The notes under the pieces: generated by a model | What the model was told of the DNA's origin: nothing | The model's database searches: none | Seen by the model: only the letters and a program-made list of their open reading frames with translations | Position numbers and translations under genes: made by a program | Assembly (NCBI GenBank): GCA_034687125.1 | Contig: JAQGBZ010000047.1 | Span: forward strand, 206,846-270,845 | Direction of reading: 5' to 3' | DNA: 64,000 nt | Origin: Neelides folsomi | Lineage: Eukaryota; Arthropoda; Collembola; Neelipleona; Neelidae | In this document: positions 13,601 through 26,700 of the stretch, piece by piece | How the letters are laid out: each line of letters starts with the position of its first letter | How positions within the stretch are numbered: the first letter of the stretch is position 1

Positions 13601-15139
13601 TCATAAATACATATGCCAATAGTATACATAAATATAGTACATATATAGTAGGTACTATTACTATTGGCTTACTTTAATTTAAAGCTGTACCAACGTAGGT
13701 GTATAAAATAGATCTGTATTAATTTGACAGTCAGGCCATGTGGACCACCGTATGTTGATATTAATAAATTTTCCTATGATTGGTATTTTTCATGAGAGCA
13801 AGTTTGAAATGAAAAACGTAATTAAAATGTCCGTCCCTCTCACAGATGCATAATATTGTTATTAAATACAAGCTACTCACCACAAGCTGATATTTGGTGC
13901 ATATAAATCGTGTACTCAATAAATTAACTCCCTCGACTTCATAAGACATGCAAGGTTGGTTGTGAAAGTTTGTTAGTGAAATTGGAAGTCCAAATTTCGC
14001 ATATGGAACTCTCCTCCACGCTGTTTTATTTTTAATGAATTGATGAAGGATTAAAAAATTAAGGAAGAAGAAAGATCAAGCTTTTAAACATTTCCCCAAA
14101 CTTTGTGTCCTAACAGGATGATATTTAAGAGAAATAAGTTGTGGAGGTTTAATTGAAAGCAAATGGCAGAGTTATGTTTGGTGACTAAAATGAATTTTCA
14201 AAAGCCCTGATGAAAAAAGGAAGGAAAACAAAGTTTGGAGAAAGTGAGATGGAAAAAGTGCTCAAATACCTTCAAAGTTCTTACCATGAGGATGAGACTT
14301 GGCGTTAGTCCAAGAGCGTAACAGCTTAGGATGTTATATGATTTCACTCTATTTCTAAAATAAAAGAGCGGAACTCATCTTCTGACTCATTTGAATCATT
14401 TAATTATTCAGATGGGCTCGAGGGGTTGTGAATGAATTGGAACTCGAGGTTCTCGATGTTCTTTGAGACGTAAATTGGAATTACCCATCTGAGCCCTTGG
14501 GTTCCAGAACAATCACACCGATTCGTCCGTAAGTGTCTGACCTCGACTCGCTTCACCGGAAATGATACGAGAAGAAGGGAGAATAACAGTAAATCCTTGT
14601 GTCCTTAAATTGCATATAAATACAATGGTAGATCTAGTCAAGATCTTTGAAGCCGGAGAAATAAATAAAATATGAGGATTGGGAAGGAATGAAAATATGC
14701 ATTATGCAGACATTTAATTCAAATTGCGAAATGAAAAAAATCCAAGATTCCTTTAAAAGATTATAATTCCCGTATAAATTTTTTTTAAACTTGTAACAGA
14801 TTATTGGATAGGTTTATTGTATTCAATTTCAAATATAAAATAATGAATATTTTTCATCGTTGATACAATAAGTAAAGAAATGTCATTAGTATAATTCCAC
14901 GAAGAGCATTCAAGAACATCTTGCCGTACTTATACAAATATCGCCAATAAATAGGAATTACAATTGAGACCCTCGGTAAGGAGGAGAGAGGAGGTATAAC
15001 AATAATCATGATCAATATATACGTATTATTACACCATTGGTTTGTAAATGGCATCCATTTAGTTCGCATTATTACATTAAATATTAACACCGATATTTCT
15101 TTTTAAATGTATATATAATTTGCTTCTCGTCGAATCCCT
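10700..15139. other. Non-coding stretch between the 7-TM gene and capping protein alpha
   Basis: The first half (to about 12.9 kb) is mixed-composition and GC-richer; the rest turns AT-rich. All open frames look like chance: they overlap on both strands and lack domain features. One minus-strand donor-like site (CATG followed by GTAAGA) lies near 14288 and could belong to a distant untranslated exon. Nothing else can be supported. Confidence 0.5.
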
Positions 15140-16926
15140 TTATTGGGCTTTCAGTTCCTTTCCAATTGAATAGGAAACGATCTTGTTCCAATCAATTTTT
15201 GTTCGCGTCAAGGGTAAAAGACGCCGCAAGGCTTTGAAGGTCGTATCTGACATTGTCTGATAATTTTCACCTTTGAACAAAACAAATTATAAGTCACATT
15301 TGATTTAATTTGATTTAATATCATAATTTCACTTATTGTCAATTACAACCAATTTAAAATTGATGTCCAGTAATCGTGGTCATATAAATTAAATATATTA
15401 ACTTACTAAGAGCGTTGTGATATTCGCTCTCAGCAGTCTCGACAATCCTTGTGAACTCAGAGGCAAATTCTGACTCGTTCTATAAAATATAAGAAAATTA
15501 TAATTTACTAAATAATATTAATAAATCTAACAATTTAGATAAAATAAAAATATTTATTCAATTAAAAATAAATTATTCTATTGCTGGCAAAAAATAAATA
15601 AATTATATGAAATTAAAAAGCTAGAAATTATATCAAAGCATTCTAAAATAAAAATTCAACAAAAGTGAGATTTACTTAAAAAAATAATTTTAGTAATTTA
15701 CCGAAATTTGAATGTTGTGCTTCACATCTTTAGAGCTAACGAGTTGGACATTGCCATCTTCATAATAATGAACCTGGACCTTGATGACTCCTTTGAGTTC
15801 TACATGATCACCCATTGCACTAGGATCAAAACTGAGGGACCATTGAGAGCGCCAACGACCATTCCTAAAATAAAATACTTGTCAAATATTTCAATTTGAG
15901 GTCGAAGTAATATCCCCGGCAATTTTAATTATTTCCCAAATTGATTATTAATTATCTTACCAAAAGTTTTTAGGCTGAAACTGATGATCCTCGATGCATG
16001 CAATGAGAATAACTAGGCTCCCGGCAGTACGAGAAAATACTGAATAACTTCCATGAGGATAATGTTGCGCCACGTAATTCCCAAATTCATTCTCCACTTG
16101 AGCACGCCAAGGTTCACTCTTCCGATCAAACTCCCAAGACTAAACAAATATTCAAAATACTGAGGATTCGGAGAAAATTGAATTTAAATGGGCTGAGAAA
16201 ATTTGGATTTTACATGGAAGTCCGAGGCCTCCTTTTTTAGATGGTCGTAACGAAATGATTGCTTGGTCCTCGGGTCATAAAATCGGCCAGCACCTAAATC
16301 ATTGTGCTCTGTAATGAGCACTTGTTGATCATTCCCTGGTACCCGACAAGGGGTCAACTGGTCCTTGTTGTATTGAGCGAAGGCACTAAAAATAAAATAA
16401 TAAAACAATTCAAATCCTCGCCCAACATCCGAAGGTATTTAAACTAAATAAAGTAGTTCAGTGGATACCTTGAAGCCCCTTCCTTCAAGAGAGTGTCATT
16501 GCTCAGGAGTGTTCGCACATCTAAATCAATTCCAATGAATTATTAACTCATGACTCATCCAACGCAAGAGACATTTAAATCCAAAGAGTATTCAAAGGAA
16601 ATAAAATCTAAACGCTCACAAGGGACCAAATAGATTAAGGACGGATGATGAAGCATTGGTGGGAAAGGATTGAATTGTCCGAAATGATGACATAAATAAA
16701 TATTAAAAGTAAACGCCCTGAGTGGCCTCACCATTAAAAACTTCGTTGAACTCTCCGGGTGGCGAGTGGAGGATGAAATCGGAGACAATGCGGACCTGGA
16801 AGAGGAATAATTATGGTCAGGAGGGTGGGCTTGGACATAATTCGGGAATGTTTACCTTGTCCTGATCCGAAATGACCTCTTCCGACTCAGACGCCATTGT
16901 TGGTGTGACTGTTGTTGGGTTGGAGC
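15140..16926 (-). CDS. cpa: F-actin-capping protein subunit alpha
   Basis: This is the alpha half of the CapZ heterodimer, which caps actin filament barbed ends in the cytoplasm. Coding exons: 16897-16856, 16795-16732, 16520-16469, 16385-16214, 16139-15961, 15864-15702, 15479-15407, 15270-15140. They total 876 nt, giving 291 residues, close to the family's usual ~286. Family signatures run in order: [13 protein letters not shown] near the N-terminus, FAQYN then [23 protein letters not shown] in the middle, [15 protein letters not shown], and TKIDWNK near the C-terminus where the actin-binding tentacle lies. The start at 16897 was chosen because the acidic N-terminus aligns with known family members. 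The same frame stays open upstream, but a splice acceptor (16927-16928) interrupts it. No defects are seen. Confidence 0.97.
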
Positions 16927-17070
16927 CTGTGGGGTGAATGAGGGAAGGCCGGTTGAAAAAACACACAGGAACAAATGGGAAATGAAAACCACTCCTAGCA
17001 AAACATCTCATTTAGATAGATGCTAAATATCAAATCTCGCATTTACCCCAGAATGTCTCTCGTACTTTAC

Positions 17071-17110
17071 CTGTTAGCATTTTTGTATGTATAGTTAATG
17101 TAGTATTTAT
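17071..17110 (-). other. Putative untranslated first exon of capping protein alpha (3' edge)
   Basis: A minus-strand donor reading AACAG then GTAAAG lies at 17070-17071, 145 nt upstream of the acceptor at 16927-16928 that opens the starting exon. This makes an untranslated leader exon likely. The far edge is not defined by the sequence. Confidence 0.4.
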
Positions 17111-18093
17111 AATAAATAATAATGTAAGTATCCTACACGTTTGTTTATTATTATTATTGTTAGTATTATTAGTGATGTGATAATTGATAATGGATGAATG
17201 AATGATTTGAATAAACAATGATACAAGAAACACATTTATTGGGTTTAAATCGTATACAAAATTCCCTGTCGTTTTACTTTGTTAGCTCTCATCCATAAAA
17301 AGTAGAATTAAAGTTAGCAACCTTTAAGAAAATGAAAACTATTGTGTATAAAAACCCAAAGTATTTATAAAATATTTATAAATATTTTTTTATTTGAAAG
17401 ATCAACCCGTCTTTATTTGGATGGATTGAGACAACATTGTGATGAATACACCCAATTTAGATTAATTGAATAAAGATTAATTAAAATTATTTGTATTAAA
17501 ATAGTATAAAATCGACTACTAACTATTTAATATTAAATTTTAAACAAGTCATTTGGTATATTGGCATACAACATTACGTATTAACATTGTGAATGTAGTT
17601 GGAAATGGACCATTGCCTTTTTTAAGTCTTTATAATTTACATTAGTCATATGAAATTATACAATTTTTGAGTCTGTTTTAAGGAAACGTTGTTCATTATA
17701 GTCATAATAGTTTCACCACTATAATTACAATTACATTTTCCATCTCGATATAAACTTAGCCTGATGATTTTTAAATACTTTTAAAATTATGATCTCGTAT
17801 TATGAAGACAATACTGGATTACCACTCAAACACACAGGAGTTGGCGCTGTCGATGGCGCGGCAACTTTTATTGTTTTTCTACTTTAATTTTCTAAAAACT
17901 GCATTCTTATTAAATTAATTAACTCTTGTGGTGTTACTTATCCATTCCCCGTTTAATATAAAATTTGAAAAGGAAGATTGATGTGAAATAAAATGATGAG
18001 GAATAGAATAAGGAAAGATAGTGCCAATCGGACCGCGCCAGTTCCCGTGTGTTTGAGTAGTAGGTATATGAATAATATATGAGATTCACATGA
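17111..18093. other. AT-rich intergenic stretch
   Basis: AT-rich DNA between the capping protein alpha 5' end and the P450 3' end. It includes TTATTATTATTATTG-type microsatellite sequence near 17145. It must hold the capping protein promoter and the P450 3' UTR, but I see no defined element. Confidence 0.5.
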
Positions 18094-20493
18094 TTAAATA
18101 GTTCTAGGTACGAAAGCTATTCTAATTTCCGAGTCCGGATTTAATGCCACACAGGAAAGAGGCATTTTGGTTGGGTTGTCAAGTGCGGTTAGGTCATATT
18201 TGCCAACGATGGCCAGGAGAAGTCCTTCAGTCAATTTTTCAACTAGGCGATATCCCATGCACCCCCTTTTGCCGGTAGAAAATGGAATAAAGTATGAAGG
18301 TTTCCTGAATTCCCCACTTTCAGTGATAAATCTTCCCGGGTTGAATTTCTCCGGTTCATGCCAAAGCTCCGCATTCATATTCAATTTGTAATTGTTGAAC
18401 AAAATCATGGTGTCTTTTTCAATCTCGTATTCTGAAATAATAATTCATTTTATCATAACTAATTAAATACTTATTATGCTAAAGCTCCTTCCATTCTTAA
18501 TTTTAATGAAATTTCATTTACCTCCAATTGAAGTTTTCTCTGACGCTACATGAGGGACAATTGGAGATGAAGATTTCCTCAAAGTTTCATAAAGGATTCC
18601 TTTCATGAACGCTGGATCGCTCTTTGTTACACACTAAAAAACCCCCCAAAACAAAGTTGAGTTGTTTTCCAAAATCCTATATTAATGAAGAGTTTCAAAC
18701 CTTGTCGTAAATAACTTTTGAAAGTCCATCAACTGAAGCAATTTCAATGAGAGCTCTTAAGAGAAGATTGGAAACTGCCGAATGTCCACCCAAAAAGTCT
18801 TCAAGTTCGTAAAGTACTTGAACCATTGACAATCTTTTTTCTGGTTCTTCTTCTTCTAAGTTCATTAGGAGCATGTCGACAAAGTCTTCTGGGTTGTCTT
18901 TATCCAATTTCTCCCTAATAGACACAGTTGCAATTAAATATTTTCTGCCCTATTATTCGACCAAAGTATTCTAATTGTGTTGATAACGGTCACAGTAAAC
19001 CTTTAATTCCTCTGACACACTATTCTATTTAGTTAATAGGCAGTTGGAATGTATTTATTTTGAAAGGGCATTAAATGAGGTGAGAGGTTTTTCGTTCAAT
19101 TCACCTAGTAAAAGTTTTGCTTAATGGATTTAAATGGTTTGACTTGAGTTTCCAACTTAAAACTCAATGTTATTATTAAGAGCAACGTCAATGTACAGAA
19201 TTCCTGGAACAGTTTCAATAATACTTTGCTTTTGGTTCATGTTCTTTATTATAATGTAATTATACATAAGAAATCTAAGTAAAGCTTAATTCTATTTCAA
19301 AAGGTTAAATTTCTAATTTGTAGACAAAGTCATTAAAGTTAAGTCAAATCGCCAGAACCAAAGCAGTTCCTGGGATTGCTTCCAGCTTTCAATACAATAT
19401 CATATCAAGTACTTTTAAGTTAATCTGGTAAATTCGATAAATATTGGGAAATCCGCTAAGTTTTATCCAGAAATAAAAAAACACTTCTAAAGTTGAAATA
19501 AATTGGTTAAAATGTTAATAAAAACGTTTCTTACAAATGAGGGTTAATAATCCTCTCCACGACGAAGGTTCTTATCGATTTTCCCAAGTTAGCTAAATTG
19601 TTGAGATAAGAAGAGAAGAAGATTGAGAGTTTGGGAAAGACGTCAACTGGATGATTCTGATTAATTTCCCAGAAAATCTCATCAAACTTTCTCAGCACAA
19701 GGTCAAACTGCGGGTCGTCGAGGAAAAGTTGTGAGCAGAAGAAGTTGAAGAAAATGATCCCACAAGTTTTATTAATGATGGTTTTAATCTGGCAAGAATT
19801 GGTCCGACTGCTGATGTTGCCCAAGAGCCATTCGGCCCCAACTTCAAGGGCTCCCTCGACTCGATCTGTGAAGACTCCCGAGTGGCAGAATTTCCTAGCC
19901 AGGGCCCTCCGGGTCTTCTGAAGACTCGACCAGTTGCAGAAGGCAAGAGCTGGAGAAAAAGTCCCACGTTCAATGCCCCGCTGACATCATTAAGCTCGGA
20001 GTCAATAAAGGATGTTTTCCACCAGAGACCGTTATTATTAGGCCACAAGCTTCAAGGGCACTTGGCCCTGAAGGTGGCCCATAAAGGGCACTTTGGATTA
20101 AAAGGGTCACTCACAGTTCTCCTTGTCGTCCCCAAAAAGAACGTGGTAACGGAGGAAGTTGGGTCGATCGCCGAAGGAGCTCCCTTTCTCCACCAGCGTC
20201 TCCTTCATGGTCGAGAGCGAGCTGAGAACAACTGTCCTGATGGTTCCCAACTGCAGAGCGTAGATCTCCCCGTACGTCTCTGACAACTTGGTCATCTCCA
20301 CGAACGCGTCCCTGTCATGGATTTGTGATTCCTACCCTTCTGCCTCGCCCTTACCCTTGGAGCAGATGAAGATGGCCGATGATGGGCAGCGACGGCGGCG
20401 ACGGCATTCCCCCCTTCCTCTTCTTCTTCAGGGCGAGGGCGAGGAGGATGAGACAGCAAAGGACCGTCCAGCTCCACATCAAACCATCCATTC
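18094..20493 (-). CDS. spo: Cytochrome P450 CYP307 family (spook-like), ecdysteroid biosynthesis
   Basis: CYP307 enzymes act in the 'black box' that follows 7-dehydrocholesterol in moulting-hormone synthesis, anchored in the ER. Exons: 20491-20355, 20311-20115, 19949-19535, 18914-18701, 18633-18522, 18431-18094; 1413 nt, 470 residues. Features in order: a hydrophobic anchor (residues ~7-20), basic KKKRK, a proline hinge ending PSLPIIG (~34-39), the NSLAFCNWSSLQKTRR block (~110-125), the I-helix block GGHSAVSN (~295), ETLR of the K-helix (~336) followed by SSSPIVPHVA, and the haem loop FSTGKRGCMG with its Cys at about 416. The I-helix lacks the usual acidic-Thr pair; GGHSAV and SSSPIVPHVA are hallmarks of CYP307, not damage. 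The first intron is only 43 nt. The protein is slightly short for a P450 but reads as intact. Confidence 0.92.
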
Positions 20494-21668
20494 CTACAAG
20501 GGGAGAAGGTGAGCAATAAACACGCAATGACCCTCACACACCAACCTTATTCCAAGAGGCCCAAATAAAAGAGAAAGACACATGGGGAATTATGACACAC
20601 ATGGAGGTTCCCCCCAATAAAATATCCACAATTCCTTTCGGACCTCGAAGGATTAATTTTTCGAGGAGCCCTCGAGATGCTAAATTTATAAAAGTTTCGG
20701 GATTTACATTTCCAACCCATTTTTACCAACATTCTTTTTGCCATATACAGAACATGCAACAGCAGAACGAAGAAACCTCACCTTCGTCGTAGGAGACAAA
20801 ATATCTCATGTGCAATCCTCAGACTCAATAAAATCCCAGCGCTTGTGATCTGATCTACTTTTAAGTATGTAGGTATATGATATAAATACATACAATACAT
20901 TATATTAATATGATATAACTAACTACATACTTGTGAATGTACAAATAGTTATTTGTGAAATAAAATTATGTATAGATTTGCTTATCCAATGAATAATCTT
21001 GAATACATCAATAGGTATACAAATCATTTTATATGTAAATATTTTAAAATCATTTATACTTTGAAGTTATGCAGAGAAATATGTATTGTAGTAACTAGCA
21101 AGTATATTTATTTTGAAAATATGCCTTAATAATATTTAATGAATGACAAGACTCATTCGAGATTTCTATTAATGATAGATGGGAATTTACGAATTTTCAA
21201 CAATGTTAATTGTTAATACTTGTACAAATTTATAATCTAATTTCGTATATTTCACTATATAATATATAGTAGTTTAGTAATGGCAGTAAATATATTCCAT
21301 GTTCTTGTGGTGTTACAAATTGTCTGTAGAGTAATTCCTCCTAATGTAATTAACGGAGTTTATAAGTATTTAACCTCTAGTGATGCTATTGACTATGAAT
21401 AAAAACCATTAGAAATAAAAAGAAATGTTTGTAAAATGATATAACCATCGGATTTCTTTTATAAACTAATGAGTTGGGTTCTGAAAAATGGTAATTCCAT
21501 GTGCAATCAAATGGGGAATTCCTTGGCCACCTGTGTCTATTTGTATCCTCTTGTGTAGTACATGGACTATAGCAATGAATGGCTAATAACGGGTGTCGAC
21601 CTCGCCGAGTGTCGGCACTTGTTCTTGTAATGTCCTTGTGTGAAGTGTGTGAAAGTGTTAAGAATTAC
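20494..21668. other. AT-rich 5' region of the P450 gene
   Basis: No coding feature is seen. The P450 starting exon opens at an acceptor (20494-20495), so this stretch is probably a first intron leading to an untranslated exon further right. It contains tracts of TATA-like repeats (around 20870-21260). Confidence 0.45.
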
Positions 21669-21860
21669 CGTGGGTGAAAGGAGAGTTTTCGGTCGGTGAG
21701 TCGAGGACGAGGGTCGGCCGAGGAGTGAGCCTGATCTATCCCAATGCGGTGTTTGGGTGAGGGAGGCCCTGGATGAAAAGATAATGATTGGATAGAGAAA
21801 GTGGTTATCTGGATGATCTGGATGCAGGTGGAGGACCCGGGGCCTTGATATCAAAATCAT
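21669..21860 (-). other. Possible untranslated first exon of the P450 gene
   Basis: A GC-richer block ends on the minus strand with CACG followed by GTAATT at 21668-21669, a reasonable donor. The frames inside are not protein-like. It would join the acceptor at 20494-20495. Its 5' edge is not visible. Confidence 0.3.
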
Positions 21861-24800
21861 CGCCCAAGGCCTTCAACTCACCTTGAGAGGAGGCGATTGT
21901 CACGGACAGGGCAGCCGACCAACTAAATTGGATCGCCGAGGAGGGCGAGCATTTAAAGGGTGGATGGGGGAAGCCCGGGTGCCGGACTCACCTGCTGTCC
22001 ACCCACATAAATATCCCCTGTCGGCAAATAAATTCCTCATTTCCTCAAGTCCGACCTCTGATTTACGGCTCGTCGGGCCCAGTGAAGGTAGTTCTGACAT
22101 TGACCCTGCCCTCCTACACTTTCGATTTCTTTTCACTGCCAATGCCGTCCTGGAAGGCCCAGACTTTATGGCCGACCCTCCCAGCGAGCCGCCGTGGTGG
22201 AGAAAAATAATATGGTAATCTCTATGCCCCTGTTTGTCACTTTATTACCCTGAAAACAATGTTGGGAGGAAAGGCGGTCCACGAAAATAGACTTCCACAC
22301 TCATCCCTTTTGTCCTCCCACTTTACGACCCCAACACCGGCTGTAAAAAAGTAACGTCATCCACAAATGAGGAGCCAACACCCAACCTGCATGAGACCTC
22401 TTCAAAATACGACATTTAGCCTCTAAATCTATTAATACAAAACTTTACTGTTAAATCCGAGATGGAGGAACCTCAAATTCCCGAACCTCACTTTTTTGCC
22501 CTCCCCATTACACGCCTCCAATTAACCCTCACTCGCCTAGTATGGTAATTATCAGACTGTCCCCTCCACGGAATCTGAATAAACCCCCCAGGACCCTCTG
22601 CCTTATAATCACCAAGTCAATATCTCGTCTCCGATCGGAACCGAGGGATAAAATATGATCACTCCAGGGACCTCGTTCCAAGGTGAGGAAAAACATGATC
22701 TCCAGCACCACCCACGGCTTGCGCATTTCAAGGACATCCAACATCGTGTCACTGGGTCAAAGGATGAACCACGAATGCAAAACCCAAACCCCAATTATTA
22801 CTCCACAAAGAAAATAAGGCCCATTGATTATTAAAAACCACCCAATAAAGTAAATCCATTTGGTAAGTATGATACTTTATTCAACAACCAGGAATCACTT
22901 TAATGTTGGAAGCAACAACAATCACCATTTAAACCAATTGACCGATTAACCTCAACTCGTGCACAAGAATTTCAATCATTAATTGTTTGAGGTATTAGTT
23001 TAGATAGGTACTTAAAAGACACACCTTAATAAGGTTAGTATTATAAATATTTTTACAGATTTCCAATGATGCTGGATAGATATTTTAAAAAGTGAATGTT
23101 TAATAATTATATTTTACGATATAGTACATATATTGTATATATATATAACAAGTACCTACATACGTATTCTATACTTTAATATTTTTAAAATACTTAATTA
23201 AGAATATATGCGAAACTACGCAATCTTAAATCTCGTTAAACTCAATGTCAGGCAGGAAAAAGTGAACTAATTAACTTTCATAGTTGAAGTTTAATAAATA
23301 TTTCCGATTTCATATCAGTGCACAAATTAGCACATGTACATGTACTTTTGTTTTTAAGGTTACTTAGATACAATCTATCAGAAGAGTATTATAGTAATAC
23401 ATACTAAAAGGACGTGATTATATCAATCACTCCCCGTTACTTAAAAACTATAAAATAAATGCCTATATTAATTAGATATATTACTTATATATGCATCTAT
23501 ATATATATATATTATATAATTAACTTTCACTGATGATTAATCCAAGCATTATCATCAATGCTTTGTTTAGATGAATCATTGCTTTATTACACGTTCCTTA
23601 AAAGTAATCTATTAATCGTAAGAATAGATTAGCTTTGATTTGTATACATTGAAAGATTAATATCCACCATACATACATATAAGTACATATTTATATACCT
23701 AAGGAAATATGTACCTTATACCATAGTGTACCATATAACATCTCATATTACTATATGTATAGGTATGCATATTCTATCATATCTAAAGGTGTGCTTATAA
23801 AGTTTATATTAACGAATTAATGATATTATATAGTATACTTTTAAGCTATATGAATATAATATTACTAGCTTATCATGAATTTCTCAATAAAATAATAAAA
23901 AATTTGTAAATTCAATGAACTATTGGAGAATTTAGATTTCAATAAAAAAACCTTTTCACAATAAATTTAATAAGTAATTGTAATATTCAAGAATGTATTA
24001 TTTATATAAAAATCATCCAAATTAAAATATACGGGACCAGATAATACTTGGTTTGTCATGAGTAAACATCGCTTAATGCACTAATTGTAATTATATTTAT
24101 GATACAAGTAAATCCAGTTTAATATTAAATGCGATCAATACAAAATGCATTGTCAATAACATTGATAATTTTATAAGGTAAAATGTATAGTAAATGGGGG
24201 TCAATTTTAAAAAAACCTACGCTTAATAGGTCGAACAATTCTTTGACACAAGTACAATTTGTCGTTAGTGATTTGACTAGAAATGGAGAATGAAAATAAT
24301 TTTAAGGGTAACAATTTAAATAAGTCAAGGATTTCCATTTAAACACTAATGGTATGTATCTGTGGATTTCTTAGAATATATTATACATTAGATATAAGTA
24401 CTTATATAATTATAAACATTAGCATAATTATATTCATTATGGATCACATTGTAAAATATATAGACAATGGTTAGTTCGCGGAAAAGTAACATAATCCCAT
24501 TAAAATATCGATAGTTTGGAAACTTAAACATAATCCATTCTCGCACATAAATTAACCCCAACGAGCACCATCATTAAGAAAGATTATAAAATAGCATAAG
24601 TTTATAAAGAACTGGAAAGATTGACATTAAGAGATATCATAAAGAGAAATATAAGTAAGTAAATTTTATTAAGAACGGAATGCCAATTGAATGTTTAAAT
24701 TTTGGTTAGATAAAGCAGATAGTAATTGATTGTAAATTTCCTCAATGATTTAATCAAACCGACAGGTTCTAAATTCAATATTAAAATCCTTAATTAACTT

Positions 24801-25174
24801 TAAGTAAATAAATGCTTTATAAATTTGACACAATTTGGGCCTTTTTGACAGACAGCCGTTTTTGTTTTAGAGTAAGCATAAGGTTCACAAAAAAGTTAAT
24901 ACTGGAGATTGTAAAATCAATTCACCGCACCAGAGATCAAGAATAAAAAATAATGAATGTGAATATAAATAATATTTAAGCTTAAAAGATTTACCCTGAG
25001 GATTAAACGACCCGGAAAAAATTATACGAAACATTCAAATCAAGAATGTATAAAATTATTAAAATGATCAATCATTAAAAGTTAAATGTGTTACTGCCAA
25101 ACACAAAAGATTGATTGTAATAAGTTTGTAATTAAAAGGTGAAGTCCTATGGATGATGATGTATTTATATAGGA
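21861..25174. other. Intergenic stretch: GC-richer island then AT-rich DNA
   Basis: Up to about 22.8 kb the composition is mixed and could hold the P450 promoter. From 22.8 kb to 25.17 kb it is strongly AT-rich with TA dinucleotide tracts (23120-23150, 23500-23518). No ORF looks coding on either strand. Confidence 0.5.
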
Positions 25175-26311
25175 TTACTTGAGGTGAGCTTGACGCTCCG
25201 AGACATCGATGGCTGCAAGGTTTTTAGCAGCTGTGATGCCTTGCAATATTGCCATAAGCCATTTAGCCACAGCAATCGGAAAGAGAACCACGACGAGAAT
25301 ACTCCAAATGTCTAAAATATATAAAACATTAAAATCACCATTCTATGTAAGAGGATTAAAAATGTATTTCACATAGGTAGTTATGTGGGAGGGAAAACTT
25401 ACAAGAATCGTAGAAATTGGCCAAATACAAAGCCATGTAAAAGAATTCATTTCCAGCACACATTGTGAAGAGAAGAGGTTTTGACGTGTAATAAAGTCGA
25501 AGAAAGTATGGCTCATCCGTCGACATGCTCTTGTGGCTTGATTTCCCTTGCAACAGCGAACTAAATTAATTAATTTTAACAACCTTTTAACATTTAAGTT
25601 TAATTTCATTTAATTAAATCTTTGATTGAGTGAATTACGTATGGAGGTGAAGCCAATGCATGGAAATATCAACTACCATACTGATCTGGAAGAAGAATGC
25701 ATAAGTTGGGTAGAAGATCGAGAGCATCATCATCAAACAAGCAGTTGTGCATCTGTCCGTGAGCTGATCCAACATTGCACCGAATTTCGTACCTAAACAC
25801 ATCACCCATTATATTAGCTAAATTATTAACATTAGCCAAGTAAAATTAAAAATACATTCATTTTGATATTTACTCATGATAAATAAATTTTAGAATTTAC
25901 AGTGAGATAAACAAGATTTATGAAAGTAGAGAAATAAATTGGGCTAACTACAAAGTAAAATAAATGTATTACTTTGGTTGAGAAATCTAGCAGCGTGTCC
26001 ATCAACGGCATCAAGTCCGGCGCTGATAAGATAGCAAATAACTGCTGATCCAGGGCTATTAGGCATGAAAATACAGGAAAGAAGCGCAAGAAAAATTCTT
26101 CCATAACCTGTTTAAAAAATGTAAAAATTAATTAAGCTAATAAATATTTTATGTAAAAGTCATAACTAAATTGTTGAAATTTCTTTAATTGCTTTCATAT
26201 AGTATGGATATTTTAATTGACGATCATACCGATGAGGTTTGGAACAAAGAGGAAAACATTTTCAGACATCATCCTTCTCTCCATCCACTCCCCTTCTCCT
26301 TCAATTTGACT
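25175..26311 (-). CDS. Pis: CDP-diacylglycerol--inositol 3-phosphatidyltransferase (PI synthase)
   Basis: It joins CDP-diacylglycerol and myo-inositol to make phosphatidylinositol in the ER membrane (vertebrate CDIPT). Coding exons: 26284-26230, 26107-25973, 25792-25639, 25560-25403, 25311-25175; 639 nt, 212 residues, nearly the same as the vertebrate enzyme. The CDP-alcohol phosphotransferase motif D-G-x2-A-R-x8-G-x3-D-x3-D is visible around residues 48-74 (DGHAARFLNQSTKFGAMLDQLTD), split by the intron between 25792 and 25973. Other conserved blocks are NVFLFVPNLIGY at the N-terminus, FFQISMVVDISMHWLHLHT, FTMCAGNEFFYM, and the basic C-terminal end. The start at 26284 (with a second Met at 26272) is supported by an in-frame stop in the preceding leader exon with no Met in between. 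Confidence 0.97.
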
Positions 26312-26588
26312 CTGTAAAATCAATGAAATTAACTTAAAATCCCAATGTATTTAAATAGATTAGTGAATAGTAAAAGAATTATTTATAAGCCTATAGAATT
26401 TATCATTAAATTAAATTTGTTACAAATATTGTGAATTAAAAAAGGAAAAATATTTGAAAAAACGAAAATTTTAAATTGGTTAAATGTGCACTTTGATAAA
26501 TATTAATTCTAGACTAAACGTGGTTAAATGAAACTTATTCGGCTTATAATAAGTAGGACGTTAGTGTAATTGTAATTAACTGACGAAC

Positions 26589-26700
26589 CTGCCCAAGAGG
26601 AGACGAGGCGAAGACGAGAGAAGAAATCCTCACTGCGACGCAAAATTGGAGCGAAGATGTTCACGCAAGTCGAGTGGGTGAAGGAAGTGGGAGAATTCGG
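26589..26700 (-). other. Putative untranslated first exon of PI synthase
   Basis: A GC-richer block ends on the minus strand in GGCAG then GTTCGT at 26588-26589, 277 nt upstream of the acceptor at 26312-26313. The frame continuing into PI synthase meets a TGA within this block and has no Met after it, so it is leader sequence. The 5' edge is approximate. Confidence 0.45.

Noticed and set aside
16817-17011. Longer N-terminus for capping protein alpha from a Met at 17011
   Set aside because: A clear splice acceptor at 16927-16928 interrupts it, and the protein starting at 16897 already aligns with the family N-terminus.
19692-20048. Open frame overlapping P450 exon 3 in another phase
   Set aside because: The P450 frame with conserved CNWSSLQKTRR and consistent exon phases uses a different frame of the same DNA.
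21883-22744. Open frames in the GC-richer island upstream of the P450
   Set aside because: They overlap on both strands and show no signature. Treated as promoter or leader DNA.
23100-23520. TA-repeat tracts considered as a possible satellite or origin
   Set aside because: Only short irregular TA runs without a consistent period, ordinary for this AT-rich background.
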